From positions 1 to 53,514 of the forward strand of contig CAMAPN010000006.1 of assembly GCA_945860275.1 (NCBI GenBank): a DNA stretch of 53,514 bases, written 5' to 3'. A model generated the notes under the pieces. It saw nothing but the letters and a program-made list of their open reading frames with translations, ran no database searches and was not told where the DNA came from. The stretch comes from Bifidobacterium breve (lineage in GTDB: Bacteria; Actinomycetota; Actinomycetes; Nanopelagicales; Nanopelagicaceae). Every line of letters begins with the position of its first letter. Position 1 is the first letter of the stretch. The position numbers and the translations under genes are program-made. Of the stretch, positions 16,390 to 25,504 are shown piece after piece.

Positions 16390-18396
16390 TTACTGCCAGA
16401 TGATTCTGCCTTCACCCGTCAGCTTTGTGTAACGGGCATCAGAGGCAGCAATTGTTGGCAAGCCGCTCAATCCTTTGGGGAAAGCTGAGAGGTACTCAAA
16501 GAGAGCCTCCTCGTAAGAAATCCCAAAGGCATATTTTTTCAGTGCAGCCAACGTTGGATAGTTGTCGCCACCATCCGCCGTGAAGTTGTTGGTTACGATG
16601 GTCACTGATGGTGCACCGGGAACTAAAGCTCCATCCGTGATAATTTTTCGACCGTCAGCCAAAATTAGGGAATTCACTCTCGTGCCCTCACCAGTAATGG
16701 ATCCCGTGGACGCACCTGCGGCGGGGTTGGAAACGACCTGGGCAGTGCCTGCACGCAAGCACACCACCTTGATTCCTGAGACCTGCAGGAATTGTCCACC
16801 ACCGGCAGTCGAAACGGAGCAGGAGCGTTCAAAAATCGACTTTAGATTTGCCGGAGTCACATCCACCACCGCAACCAAGGTGTTACTAAAAGGCAATAGG
16901 TCGAAGGTATTCCCTCGACTTATATTTCCTGCCTTCCCATCAACAGGAAGTGTGATGGCAGGGTTTTGGCGAATGCCACCACCGTTTTGAATTGCAATCA
17001 TTGGAGTTGCCACTGACGGCTTAGGTAGCCCAGCCTTTTCGTGTCGATTTGCGTACCCGAATGCAAAAGCGTCAGCGACGAGATTGCCACCATTGGTTTC
17101 CGAGGTGCGTACACCAAGCACTGTGGCACTTCCTCGATCGGTATTAAACACGATTTCACTATTCGCAAAAGGTGTTGAAAACTTTGCAAGACACTCGTTG
17201 AGCGGTTTTTCTACCAGATTTACGATGTCAGTGGCTGGCTTTACGGTGTCTTTGATTTTGAGTGCCACGGCAATTTCCCCGTCAGGTATCACGCGTCGGG
17301 GATAGGAATAGAGCGTATCGAAACCTGCAAAATTTCCTGCCGCGTCAAAATTAACATCTAGGCGCCCGAGGTATTTATAGTTGCCGCTAGTTGTAACTAG
17401 TGGAACAAATTTGCCCTCGGCGTCCACAAGTGATGTCGGGTACGGACCAACGGGGGCGGATTCGCCTGGGATGAGTTCGATTGAATTTGGAGTGCTAGCC
17501 GCTTGCAGTAATTCATCGCCACCACCAGCAACTGCCACGTCAACGCCCTTTAATAGGTCAACTAATTCACGATCATTTGAAGCAGCCTGGAGGTGGCTCA
17601 CCAAGATAATCTTGTTTACGCCCTGTTTGAGAAGCCCATCAATTTGGCCCTGCACAACCTTGGCTGTGGTTTGCAAATCATTTGAAGTTAACTTGACTGT
17701 TCCTGGACTGGAAATTGTGCGTAGGGTCCAAGTGACCGCCGAGACGACCCCGAATCGATGCTTTGTCACCGGATCAACGTGAATATAAGAAGCCCCAAGA
17801 GCCTTGCCATTTCTGATATTACCTTTGACAAGAGTTTGTTTTCCATACAATCCTTTCAATTCCGAATTGGAGGAAAAATCAAGGTTTCCCGCGAGGAAAG
17901 GATAGTTTCGTTTCCCGTTAGCTTGAAATGATTTTACGTATCGAGCTAAAAAAGAAGTGCCGTAATCAAATTCATGGTTGCCAAGAACGTGTACGTCGTA
18001 GGGCATCTTTGCCTGCGCTATCGCATCAAGAACGGGTTTTGTTGAATTGGTTATTGCAGGCTCACTGCAGATAATGTTTTTGCTCGCGAGAAATGAATCT
18101 CCTGCGTAAACGGAAAGCACCGCATTCCCTAGCGCTCTTGCTTCAGAAATTTCTCGCTTCATAACTGCCGCAAAAGCTGCAGCTCCGCCGACAGGCAACT
18201 TGCCTGCGTCAGTTGTGTAAAGAGCATCCGCAAGCAGCGAAGACTCGCCATCATTATTGTGAAGAAGTGTTAACGTAACTGGAGTTTTTGGTTCTATTGT
18301 GACTTTGTTCTGTGCACCAGCGGGCTGGAGCAAGCCGCCGATTAAAATTGTGATTGCAGAAGTGAGTACCGTGCCTTTGATGACAAATCTTTTCAT
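16390..18396 (-). CDS. Secreted 5'-nucleotidase/UshA-like metallophosphoesterase
   Basis: 668 residues. Signal peptide (MKRFVIKG, hydrophobic core, cleavage near PAGAQ), N-terminal calcineurin-like domain (about 40-330) with VLGNHEFDYG and VSHLQ metal motifs, and a C-terminal 5'-nucleotidase domain (about 370-660) with an NGGGIRQ substrate motif. The first metal motif reads LLHNNDGES instead of the usual LHTNDxH, so one His ligand is replaced. Expected to release phosphate from nucleotides outside the cell. Start at ATG 18396 because AGAGGA precedes it and the signal peptide begins there. Confidence 0.85.
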   Translation of the reverse strand: MKRFVIKGTVLTSAITILIGGLLQPAGAQNKVTIEPKTPVTLTLLHNNDGESSLLADALYTTDAGKLPVGGAAAFAAVMKREISEARALGNAVLSVYAGDSFLASKNIICSEPAITNSTKPVLDAIAQAKMPYDVHVLGNHEFDYGTSFLARYVKSFQANGKRNYPFLAGNLDFSSNSELKGLYGKQTLVKGNIRNGKALGASYIHVDPVTKHRFGVVSAVTWTLRTISSPGTVKLTSNDLQTTAKVVQGQIDGLLKQGVNKIILVSHLQAASNDRELVDLLKGVDVAVAGGGDELLQAASTPNSIELIPGESAPVGPYPTSLVDAEGKFVPLVTTSGNYKYLGRLDVNFDAAGNFAGFDTLYSYPRRVIPDGEIAVALKIKDTVKPATDIVNLVEKPLNECLAKFSTPFANSEIVFNTDRGSATVLGVRTSETNGGNLVADAFAFGYANRHEKAGLPKPSVATPMIAIQNGGGIRQNPAITLPVDGKAGNISRGNTFDLLPFSNTLVAVVDVTPANLKSIFERSCSVSTAGGGQFLQVSGIKVVCLRAGTAQVVSNPAAGASTGSITGEGTRVNSLILADGRKIITDGALVPGAPSVTIVTNNFTADGGDNYPTLAALKKYAFGISYEEALFEYLSAFPKGLSGLPTIAASDARYTKLTGEGRIIWQ

Positions 18397-18409
18397 GACA
18401 TCCTCTCGT

Positions 18410-18432
18410 TTGGCACTATGACACTCTGCCAA
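18410..18432. promoter_or_regulatory. Inverted repeat upstream of the 5'-nucleotidase gene
   Basis: TTGGCA and TGCCAA separated by 11 bases, centred about 25 bases upstream of the ATG. It could be an operator or a leader hairpin. The rest of 18433-18662 shows no gene; a T-loop-like string near 18583 does not fold into a tRNA. Confidence 0.4.
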
Positions 18433-18662
18433 GGTAAACAATGTTTGAATAGCGAGCGTATGGTGTGTAATAAGTTTCTGAAGTTATTGTGAACGCATTT
18501 TTTAGGCTTTCTAAGCCGATCTCTCCCAAGGGTTCGTGGTCTACGTTGATGCGCAAGCGCTCTCTTGTGCATGGAAGGGAAATCTCGGGTTCGCGTCCAA
18601 CATGCGAGTAGCATTGTGGAGGCGGTCTGTAAGCACAAAAATTGGCGAGAGGTGGAATCGAG

Positions 18663-20579
18663 ATGAGTGAAAACCTAAGGTTGACGATCAAACCAACTCC
18701 AATCGTCGTTGCCAAGAACGTTCTGGTACCAATGCGTGATGGCGTTGGGCTAGCTGGTGATATTTACCGCCCTGCTGAGAATGGCGAAGGGTTGCCCGGT
18801 CCATTTCCCACGATTTTATGTCGCACTCCGTATAACAAGAGCGATCTGCGCTATATCGAGATCGGAGAGTACTTCGCAACCCGTGGATATGCAGTGGTGT
18901 TGCAAGACCTCCGTGGGCGATACAAATCGCAAGGCATTGGTCAATATTTTCATACCGTTAATCCACACGAAGGAATCGATGGTTATGACACCATTGAATG
19001 GATTGCCAGTCGCGATTGGTCTAACGGAAAAATCGGAATGGTTGGTAGTTCATTTGCAGCTGTGACTCAAGTAGCAGCTGCACTGGAGCGTCCGCCGCAT
19101 CTCACGGCAATCTGGCCAGATGTCACGCCAACCAATAATTTTTTTCACCAGGCTCGCGAAGGTGGCGCGATGCAGCTTCATATGTTTTGGGCGCTCTTTG
19201 TTCATGCCCAAGATGAGTTAGAGATCAAAGATAATCCAGCCGCGCAAAAAATTGTGTGGGATGGCCTGCGCGATATGCGCAAGCTGGTTATGCAAACGCC
19301 GTGGCAACCAGGCAAGACCCCACTTGCTGTCGTGCCAAGACTCGAACAAGTCTTGATGGATTACTACACGCGAGGTGAGTACGACGAGTACTGGGCGCAG
19401 AAGTGCAATAACTTCGAGGCCTTCTATCCAGAACATTCCGACATTCCAGGTTTCTACTCTGGAGGGTGGTTCGACCCGTATGCAACTGCCATGACTGATT
19501 ACTACAGTGCGATGGCGAAGAAGAATGGATCCCCGCAACGTTTAGTGATGGGGCCATGGAATCACGTGGGTATGCGTGGCGACTCCACCTTTACCGGTGA
19601 TGTCGACTTCGGACCTTCCTGCGTCTGGGGAGTGGCGCACTATTTCGAAGAGCAACTTCGCTACTTCGATCACCATCTCAAGGGTCTTTCTCCAGAAAAA
19701 GATGAGCCTTCCGTGCAGATATTTGTCATGGGTGGTGGTGATGGCCATAAGACCAGCGAGGGAAAGTACTTCCATGGCGGCAGGTGGCGCAATGAGAAGT
19801 CATGGCCACTTGAGCGAAGTGAACTGACCAAGCTTTACCTGCACTCTGATGGTGGATTAGCAGCAGAACCATCCAACAAGGCAGAAGGGTCACTTACCTA
19901 TCACTTCGATCCAACAAAGCCCGTTCCAACCGTTGGTGGCAGCTTATGTGGATTAATGGAGATGCCAGAGGACAGCGGGAATCTCGATGATATGTGGGCA
20001 CGTTTTCTCTCGCCAGTTCTCAAACTTCGCCATGTCGTGGGGATTGGCCCCATGGATCAGCGAGAGAGCTCACATATTTTCGGAAGTCAATCGCCTTACC
20101 CAGCGCTTGCAAATCGACCAGATGTTTTAGTCTTCGAAAGCGCGCCGCTCACGGAGGATATTGAGGTGACTGGCGTGATTACCGCAGATCTCTGGGTGAG
20201 TTCAAGTGCGCTCGATACCGATTTCACAGTAAAACTTATCGATCTCGCCCCGCCAAATCCGGATTATCCAGATGGTTATGCGATGAACATTGTTGATTCC
20301 ATCATGCGCGTGCGCTATCGGAATAGTTGGGAGCGCGAAGAGTTGCTAGAGCCCGGGAAGGTCTATCCGATTCATATCAAGATTGCCCCGACGAGTAACC
20401 TCTTTAAAGCCGGACATCGCATTCGGGTCGATATTTCAAGCAGTAATTTTCCGCGACTAGATGTTAATCCCAATACTGGTGAGGCGATTGGAAAACATAC
20501 GCACACCGTCGTCGCGGAGAATACTCTTTACTGCAACTCACAATACCCATCGGCGATTAATCTGCCAGTGGTTAAATAA
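18663..20579 (+). CDS. CocE/NonD-family serine hydrolase
   Basis: 638 residues: alpha/beta hydrolase of the X-Pro dipeptidyl-peptidase S15 type (about 20-350) followed by the PepX_C jelly-roll domain (about 380-630, with SSALDTDFTVKLIDL and AGHRIRVDISSSNFPR). The nucleophile Ser lies in MVGSSFAAVTQ, Asp in GGWFDPYA, His in GPWNHVGM. CocE relatives cleave esters or amides such as acylated small molecules. ATG 18663 chosen for the AGAGGTGG upstream. Tail-to-tail with the dehydratase operon, three bases apart. It might release a sugar acid from an ester, but that is speculation. Confidence 0.8.
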   Translation: MSENLRLTIKPTPIVVAKNVLVPMRDGVGLAGDIYRPAENGEGLPGPFPTILCRTPYNKSDLRYIEIGEYFATRGYAVVLQDLRGRYKSQGIGQYFHTVNPHEGIDGYDTIEWIASRDWSNGKIGMVGSSFAAVTQVAAALERPPHLTAIWPDVTPTNNFFHQAREGGAMQLHMFWALFVHAQDELEIKDNPAAQKIVWDGLRDMRKLVMQTPWQPGKTPLAVVPRLEQVLMDYYTRGEYDEYWAQKCNNFEAFYPEHSDIPGFYSGGWFDPYATAMTDYYSAMAKKNGSPQRLVMGPWNHVGMRGDSTFTGDVDFGPSCVWGVAHYFEEQLRYFDHHLKGLSPEKDEPSVQIFVMGGGDGHKTSEGKYFHGGRWRNEKSWPLERSELTKLYLHSDGGLAAEPSNKAEGSLTYHFDPTKPVPTVGGSLCGLMEMPEDSGNLDDMWARFLSPVLKLRHVVGIGPMDQRESSHIFGSQSPYPALANRPDVLVFESAPLTEDIEVTGVITADLWVSSSALDTDFTVKLIDLAPPNPDYPDGYAMNIVDSIMRVRYRNSWEREELLEPGKVYPIHIKIAPTSNLFKAGHRIRVDISSSNFPRLDVNPNTGEAIGKHTHTVVAENTLYCNSQYPSAINLPVVK

Positions 20580-20582
20580 GTT

Positions 20583-21767
20583 TTACCACTCTGCTAGAGC
20601 GCCATCCCTGCTGGTCCACTCTGGTGCGCGCCATGGTTTTGTGTTTGCGGCGACGAAGGCAACAGCTTCTTCATCGACCTCAATACCCAAGCCTGGCTTG
20701 GTCATCAATTCAACGTAGCCATCTTTAACCTTGAAGTCGCCATAATCGACGAACTTGTGGGTATTGGCTTCGGTACCTGGATTACCCAAACCAAGAACTT
20801 GCTCTTGGATAAGGAAGTTAGGCGTTGCAAAGTCCAACTGCAAGCTCGCAGCCAAGTTGATCGGACCGAGCGGGCTATGTGGGGCCATGAAGACGTTGTA
20901 GGTCTCAGCCATCGCAGCAATTCTGCGTAGCTCTGAGATACCGCCTGCATGGCTGATATCTGGCTGTGCGACAGCAAGCCCTGTCCGCAAGACATCTTGG
21001 AAGTCGGTGCGGAGGAAGAGTCGCTCGCCGGTAGCGATTGGAATCGGGGTGGACTCCACAATTAACTGGAAGTGCTTGGTGTACTCAGGGAGCACTGGCT
21101 CTTCAACGAACAAGAGATTAAATGGTTCAAGAAGAGGTAGAAGTCTGCGGGTGTTGGCAAGGCTGAAGCGACCGTGGAAATCGAGCATGAGATCGCGTTC
21201 ATCACCGATATGTTCACGTACCGCTGCAACGCGAGCAACAATCTTGTTCACTTCTTTCAAGTTGTCGATTGGCTCGAGCGCATCAGATGGGCAGAACTTG
21301 AAGGCAGTTAATCCACGATCCATCTGAAGTTGAGTGATTTCACGGAGCTCTTCGATCTCCTGCTTGAGTGAGATTTGGGTCTGCGCCTGGTGTGGAGTCT
21401 TTGTGTTTAGGTGACCATAGATACGTACTCGGTCGCGCACAGCGCCACCAAGTAGTTGGTGGACGGGAACCCCGAGGCTTTTACCAAGAATGTCCCAGAG
21501 CGCTTGATCGATACCTGAGATTGCAGAGAAGGCGATAGCGCCACCACGGTAGAAGCCGCCCTTGAGCATGCGCTGCCAGTGGCGTTCGATCTGAAGGGGA
21601 TCCTTACCAACCAAATACTCCATCAACTCGACTACGCAGGTTGCCGCGGTATCGGTCTTACCTTCAAGTACCGGCTCACCCCAACCGACGATTCCTTCGT
21701 CGGTCTCGATCTTGAGGAATAGTTCACGAGGTGGGGCAGGAAATAATTTATAACCGGTGATTTTCAT
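20583..21767 (-). CDS. Enolase-superfamily dehydratase, D-galactonate dehydratase (DgoD)-like
   Basis: 394 residues. Strong resemblance to DgoD in WQRMLKGGFYRGG, SAISGIDQALWDI, and the C-terminal KPGLGIEVDE. Metal ligands D196 (LDFHGR), E222 (VEEPVLPE) and E248 (TGERLF), catalytic H198 and H297 (APHSPLGPI). A 20-residue insertion around 122-150 is absent in DgoD. Last gene of a carbohydrate ABC importer operon (37 bases after the permease stop), so it likely acts on an imported aldonate. Shares the fold with three other enzymes in the window but is a separate subgroup. Confidence 0.85.
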   Translation of the reverse strand: MKITGYKLFPAPPRELFLKIETDEGIVGWGEPVLEGKTDTAATCVVELMEYLVGKDPLQIERHWQRMLKGGFYRGGAIAFSAISGIDQALWDILGKSLGVPVHQLLGGAVRDRVRIYGHLNTKTPHQAQTQISLKQEIEELREITQLQMDRGLTAFKFCPSDALEPIDNLKEVNKIVARVAAVREHIGDERDLMLDFHGRFSLANTRRLLPLLEPFNLLFVEEPVLPEYTKHFQLIVESTPIPIATGERLFLRTDFQDVLRTGLAVAQPDISHAGGISELRRIAAMAETYNVFMAPHSPLGPINLAASLQLDFATPNFLIQEQVLGLGNPGTEANTHKFVDYGDFKVKDGYVELMTKPGLGIEVDEEAVAFVAANTKPWRAPEWTSRDGALAEW

Positions 21768-21804
21768 GGCTTGAGCTCACGCATCCATTCTCTAGTTGGG
21801 ATTA

Positions 21805-22677
21805 CTACTCTTTTACAGCTCCTGCACTTAGTCCGCTGACCATATAGCGGTTGAAGAAGATGAAGATGATCACCATTGGTACGAGCGCATAGAGCGCACC
21901 TGCCATTACCTCGCCCCAAAGAATGTTGTATTCGCCGATTAACTGACCAATTCCGAGTGAGACCGTCTTCTTTGTATCGGTATTGATAAAGGAAAGGGCG
22001 AAGAGGTACTCATTCCAGCCCGCAATGAAGGCATAGATTGCAGTAGCTGCAACTCCTGGCCATGCGATAGGCAGAATTACGGAGGTGAAGACCTTAATGC
22101 GTCCGGCACCATCGATAGCCGCTGCCTGGTCAAGGTCCTTCGAGATTCCCGCAAAATAGCCACGCATCATCCAGGTACAGAAAGGAATGGTGAAGGAGAC
22201 GTAGGTGATAATCAACGCCGAGATGTTGTCGATTAATCCGAATGTCATGAAGATCTTGTAGTAGGGGATCAACAACATGATGGAGGGGAATAGTTGAGTG
22301 GCGAGTAAGAATGCCATGTAGGTGCTGCGACCACGGAAGTTAAAGCGCGAGATTCCATACCCTGCGAATGTCGAGATGCAGACTGAGATAAGGGTTGCAC
22401 TACAGACGACGATGAGAGAATTCTCAAGGTATTGCAGGAATGGGTGGGTCGACCAAAGATTCTTGAAGTTATAGAGCGTTGGCTCTGAAGGAATGATTTC
22501 AATTGGGGTATCCCAAATTGCATCCTCGCTCTTGAGCGAAGTCGAGATAATCCAAAATATCGGAATGAAGATTAGGGCTGTCATGATGGTCAGGACTGTG
22601 TACGAGGCAAACCTCGTCACAATCCGACTGTTCTTTTTGTTGCTCATGAAAGCTGTCTTTTGTTTACTCTGATTCAT
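21805..22677 (-). CDS. Carbohydrate ABC transporter permease, MalG/UgpE family
   Basis: 290 residues with six membrane segments. The cytoplasmic EAA loop is visible as KDLDQAAAIDGAGRIKVF followed by ILPIAWPG. The N-terminal helix and the large first periplasmic loop (about 45-95) fit MalG. The start overlaps the MalF-type gene by 14 bases. With the binding protein and MalF partner it forms a CUT1 importer; the ATPase is encoded elsewhere, as is common when one shared ATPase serves several systems. Confidence 0.88.
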   Translation of the reverse strand: MNQSKQKTAFMSNKKNSRIVTRFASYTVLTIMTALIFIPIFWIISTSLKSEDAIWDTPIEIIPSEPTLYNFKNLWSTHPFLQYLENSLIVVCSATLISVCISTFAGYGISRFNFRGRSTYMAFLLATQLFPSIMLLIPYYKIFMTFGLIDNISALIITYVSFTIPFCTWMMRGYFAGISKDLDQAAAIDGAGRIKVFTSVILPIAWPGVAATAIYAFIAGWNEYLFALSFINTDTKKTVSLGIGQLIGEYNILWGEVMAGALYALVPMVIIFIFFNRYMVSGLSAGAVKE

Positions 22678-23548
22678 CACGGAGCGCCCTTGCGTAGAAG
22701 AGACTTACAATCATAAGAATTGCAAGAATAATGACCGATTCGGCAGCGGCTCTGCCGAAGTTGAAGTTGGTGAAAGCCTGCAGATAAATCTCAAGGCTGA
22801 CTACTTCGGTTCTACCTGCTGGACCACCAGCAGTCATCAACCAGATGATGGTGAAGTGTTTGAACCACCATGCAGTCTCCAAAATGATGGCGACGAGAAT
22901 GATTGGTTTGAGGCCAGGGAGAGTAATGTGGCGGAATTGTTGCCACTGGTTGGCGCCATCGATTGCCGCCGCTTCGTATCGCTCTTGAGGGATGTTTTTC
23001 ATACCAGCCATCATCATCAACATGACGATGGGGTAGCCCTTCCAGATACAAACGAAGACCACGCCTATGAAGGCCGTAGTCTCTTTGCCGAGCACATCGG
23101 TCTCGGTCTCGATTAGGTTAAAGGTGAAGAGGAAATGATTGAGAAGCCCAAAGAGCGGGCTGAAGATCCATTTCCAAATGAGTCCTACAACGACCTCAGG
23201 GAATAACCAGGGGAGCATGAGGATGACTTTGAAGAAATTTACTAGCGGAATCTTCTGATTGACAATAACTGCAAGGAGTAGGCCCAGCACCATATTGCCA
23301 ATAACCACACAAGCCGCGAAGGCCGTTGTCGTGCTGAGAGTCTGGTAAAACTCGGAATCAGAAATCAGCTGGAGGTAATACTTGGCGCCAACAAACTCCC
23401 ACTCATCGATGAGGTTGGTCTTCTGTGTGCTGATGAACATTCCGTAAGCCATCGGATAGATGACCAATGCAAACATAAAGAGCGCTGCTGGACCGGCAAA
23501 AATCATTCCAGACCGCGACTCACGTTTGGCAAAAGCTGACTTCATCAT
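22664..23548 (-). CDS. Carbohydrate ABC transporter permease, MalF/UgpA family
   Basis: 294 residues with six membrane segments. EAA loop RYEAAAIDGANQWQQFRH then ITLPGLKPI near residue 190-215. Preceded by AAGGGG, with two adjacent ATG codons; the second (23545) is better spaced. Separated from the upstream binding-protein gene by a strong hairpin, which can set differential expression. Forms the membrane pore with the MalG-type partner. Confidence 0.88.
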   Translation of the reverse strand: MMKSAFAKRESRSGMIFAGPAALFMFALVIYPMAYGMFISTQKTNLIDEWEFVGAKYYLQLISDSEFYQTLSTTTAFAACVVIGNMVLGLLLAVIVNQKIPLVNFFKVILMLPWLFPEVVVGLIWKWIFSPLFGLLNHFLFTFNLIETETDVLGKETTAFIGVVFVCIWKGYPIVMLMMMAGMKNIPQERYEAAAIDGANQWQQFRHITLPGLKPIILVAIILETAWWFKHFTIIWLMTAGGPAGRTEVVSLEIYLQAFTNFNFGRAAAESVIILAILMIVSLFYARALRDESE

Positions 23549-23578
23549 TCCCCTTAGTTCAAAGATTTGTATGAAGAT

Positions 23579-23615
23579 AAAACTATAGGGTGAAGATTCT
23601 TCACCCTATAGTTTT
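23579..23615 (-). terminator. Intercistronic hairpin (partial terminator or mRNA stabiliser)
   Basis: 17-bp perfect inverted repeat with a three-base loop, beginning AAAACTATAGGG and ending in four T residues on the minus strand, between binding-protein and permease genes. This is the place where ABC operons often carry a hairpin that keeps binding-protein mRNA more abundant. Confidence 0.65.
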
Positions 23616-23635
23616 CTACTTTATCTAGATTCAGA

Positions 23636-25024
23636 TCAGGAATTGTCGGCGATGATCTTCTTGATCTTCGCGTCTGCTTCTTTCTGAATTTGTTCTGGAG
23701 TCTTCTTGCCTTGGAAGGCTTCCGAGTATGCCTCGTAATCAACCTTCACGATGCTGCCGTTGAAGCCCGCAGTTGGTTCGGTCCATAGACCGCCCTTGAG
23801 CGCTGCAACGAAGCCTTCGGCCATACCACCAGTGACTTGCTTATCCTTCTGAGCCTTTAAGCGTGAAGGTAGGCGCCACTCAACTTCGTTGTACAGAAGT
23901 TGATACTTGGTGGAGAGTTGGAACTTGATGTACTCAACGCTAAGTGGCTTGTTCTTGCCTGACTTAGAGATTGCGTATCCAAGGTTTCCAAGGGTTGTTA
24001 CAGGCTTGGCACCATTGTTTGTTGGCATTGGGAAACCAGCTAGCTTGCCAGCAAGTGATGGGTTGGTCTTCATGACGATACCAAGTGAGTGTGGACCGGT
24101 AACCATCATGACGCCCTTACCGTTAGCGACCTGTGCGCTCGCCTCTGGGTAGCCAGTAGTGGTGTATCCCGGAGGAACAACGCCTTCCTTGACTGCATTT
24201 TGGTACAAGGTAAGAGCATCGAGGTAGCCCTTGGTCATTGCGCCTGACTCCCACTTACCAGCGGCAGTCTCACGGTAGTTGTAGCCACCGCTGTTACGAA
24301 CGACCTGCGAGAAGCGACCTTGGCCGGAACCGTTTGGAGTACCAACGATTGCCCAACCATATTGATCGATCTTGCCATCTTTATCGGTGTCAACAGTGAG
24401 CTTCTTTGCTACAGCGAGGAACTCATCCCAGGTCTTAGGGAATGCAGGGTTTCCTGCAGCAGCCCAGAGATCCTTACGGTAGAGGATTCCCGTTGGAATT
24501 CCGACCCATGGAGCGAAGATCATTTTGCCGTTGATGACGGACTCTTCGAAGAACATTGGATCCCAACCGCTGACGTAATCCTTGCCAAGGAGTGGAATCA
24601 AATCTTCAAATACGCGCATCTGAAGTGCTTTACCAGTGAATGATGTGAAGTGGACGTACATATCTGGCATGTTTCCACCGATTGCCATTGTGGTGAGCTT
24701 CTGTGGCAAGTCGTTTGAAGGAATCGCGATGAACTCAACCTTCACATTTGGGCAAGCCTTCATGAAGTCATCAGCAATCTTCTGCTCAGCTTGTCCGCCA
24801 ACTTCCAAGATGATTGGAGTTGCGATTTTGAGCGTCGTTGCATTCTTAGGGCACTTCGGCGTGTAGAAATCATAAATTTCTTTAGCAGCAGCAGGCTTCT
24901 TTGCAGGCTTCTTGCTAGCAGCCTGTGCAGAGATTGCGCCTACTCCGCTAATCAACAATGCAGCGGCGATGCCGGTGGCAACAGCTTTGCGGCTGAGGCC
25001 AAACCGATTACGAGTTAGTTGCAT
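23636..25024 (-). CDS. Extracellular solute-binding protein of a carbohydrate ABC importer
   Basis: 462 residues. Signal peptide MQLTRNRFG, hydrophobic core, cleavage around SAQA|A, then an Ala/Lys linker. A family 1 binding protein body follows, with TLKIATPIILEVGGQ at the start, FTGKALQMRVFEDLIPL and PWVGIPTGILYRKDLW typical of sugar-binding proteins, and an EF-hand-like acidic turn DTDKDGKID. ATG 25024 is chosen because AAAGGA precedes it and because the adjacent small gene starts with the same residues. There is no lipobox Cys. It captures a sugar or sugar acid for the two permeases downstream. Confidence 0.88.
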   Translation of the reverse strand: MQLTRNRFGLSRKAVATGIAAALLISGVGAISAQAASKKPAKKPAAAKEIYDFYTPKCPKNATTLKIATPIILEVGGQAEQKIADDFMKACPNVKVEFIAIPSNDLPQKLTTMAIGGNMPDMYVHFTSFTGKALQMRVFEDLIPLLGKDYVSGWDPMFFEESVINGKMIFAPWVGIPTGILYRKDLWAAAGNPAFPKTWDEFLAVAKKLTVDTDKDGKIDQYGWAIVGTPNGSGQGRFSQVVRNSGGYNYRETAAGKWESGAMTKGYLDALTLYQNAVKEGVVPPGYTTTGYPEASAQVANGKGVMMVTGPHSLGIVMKTNPSLAGKLAGFPMPTNNGAKPVTTLGNLGYAISKSGKNKPLSVEYIKFQLSTKYQLLYNEVEWRLPSRLKAQKDKQVTGGMAEGFVAALKGGLWTEPTAGFNGSIVKVDYEAYSEAFQGKKTPEQIQKEADAKIKKIIADNS

Positions 25025-25036
25025 TTCGGTCCTTTC
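24998..25036. repeat. 39-bp dispersed repeat, copy 1 (start region of the binding-protein gene)
   Basis: Near-identical (one mismatch) to 25372-25410. It covers the ribosome site and the first codons, MQLTRNRFG, of the binding-protein gene. Confidence 0.85.
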
Positions 25037-25053
25037 GTGATTTTGAGACATGG

Positions 25054-25398
25054 CTACTTCTTTTTCGCTGATGCTTTTTGCATAGCTGTGATTTGCGCTT
25101 GGATCTTCGCGAGAGTAGCAATCAGAGTTGCTTGAGTTGCGAGGATCTCATTGAGTTGATCACCAAATGAGTCAATCAAAGTAGCTACAGCCGCCTGAAG
25201 GGTGGTTACCTGTGCAGCAAGAAGCTTGACATTGTCATTTACTGTCGTAACAGAGGTTTTAACATCTGCAATTGCCGCGTCAGTAGCTGCATCAGCGCGT
25301 GCAGATGAAGCTCCAATTCCGCTCACGAGAAGTGCAGCGATAACGCTGGTGGCAAGAGCCTTGCGAGTTTTGCCAAACCGATTACGAGTTAGTTGCAT
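25054..25398 (-). CDS. Small secreted coiled-coil protein
   Basis: 114 residues. The signal peptide (MQLTRNRFG then a hydrophobic stretch to SARA) is nearly the same as that of the adjacent binding protein. The mature part (about 38-114) is almost all heptad-like helix (LLAAQVTTLQAAV, IATLAKIQAQI) rich in Ala, Thr, Val and Leu, ending in Lys residues. It resembles short extracytoplasmic coiled-coil proteins, but no family is recognised. First gene of the ABC importer operon, 29 bases before the binding protein. It could be a surface scaffold or an oligomerising partner for the binding protein. Confidence 0.75.
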   Translation of the reverse strand: MQLTRNRFGKTRKALATSVIAALLVSGIGASSARADAATDAAIADVKTSVTTVNDNVKLLAAQVTTLQAAVATLIDSFGDQLNEILATQATLIATLAKIQAQITAMQKASAKKK

Positions 25399-25410
25399 TT
25401 TGGTCCTTTC
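25372..25410. repeat. 39-bp dispersed repeat, copy 2 (start region of the small coiled-coil gene)
   Basis: Partner of 24998-25036. The similarity extends into the signal-peptide cores at the protein level, so the two signal regions probably arose by duplication or conversion. Confidence 0.85.
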
Positions 25411-25504
25411 AGGTGGCCATCAGGACACCAATTGCTGAACATGGGGTGGGGATGTGCGCAGTAGATTACTCACAGAGCAACCCCCAAACTAGGATTTTTC
25501 GGGG

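Noticed and set aside
18541-18640. GGTTCG-like string suggesting a tRNA T-arm
   Set aside because: No acceptor, D or anticodon stem can be paired around it.
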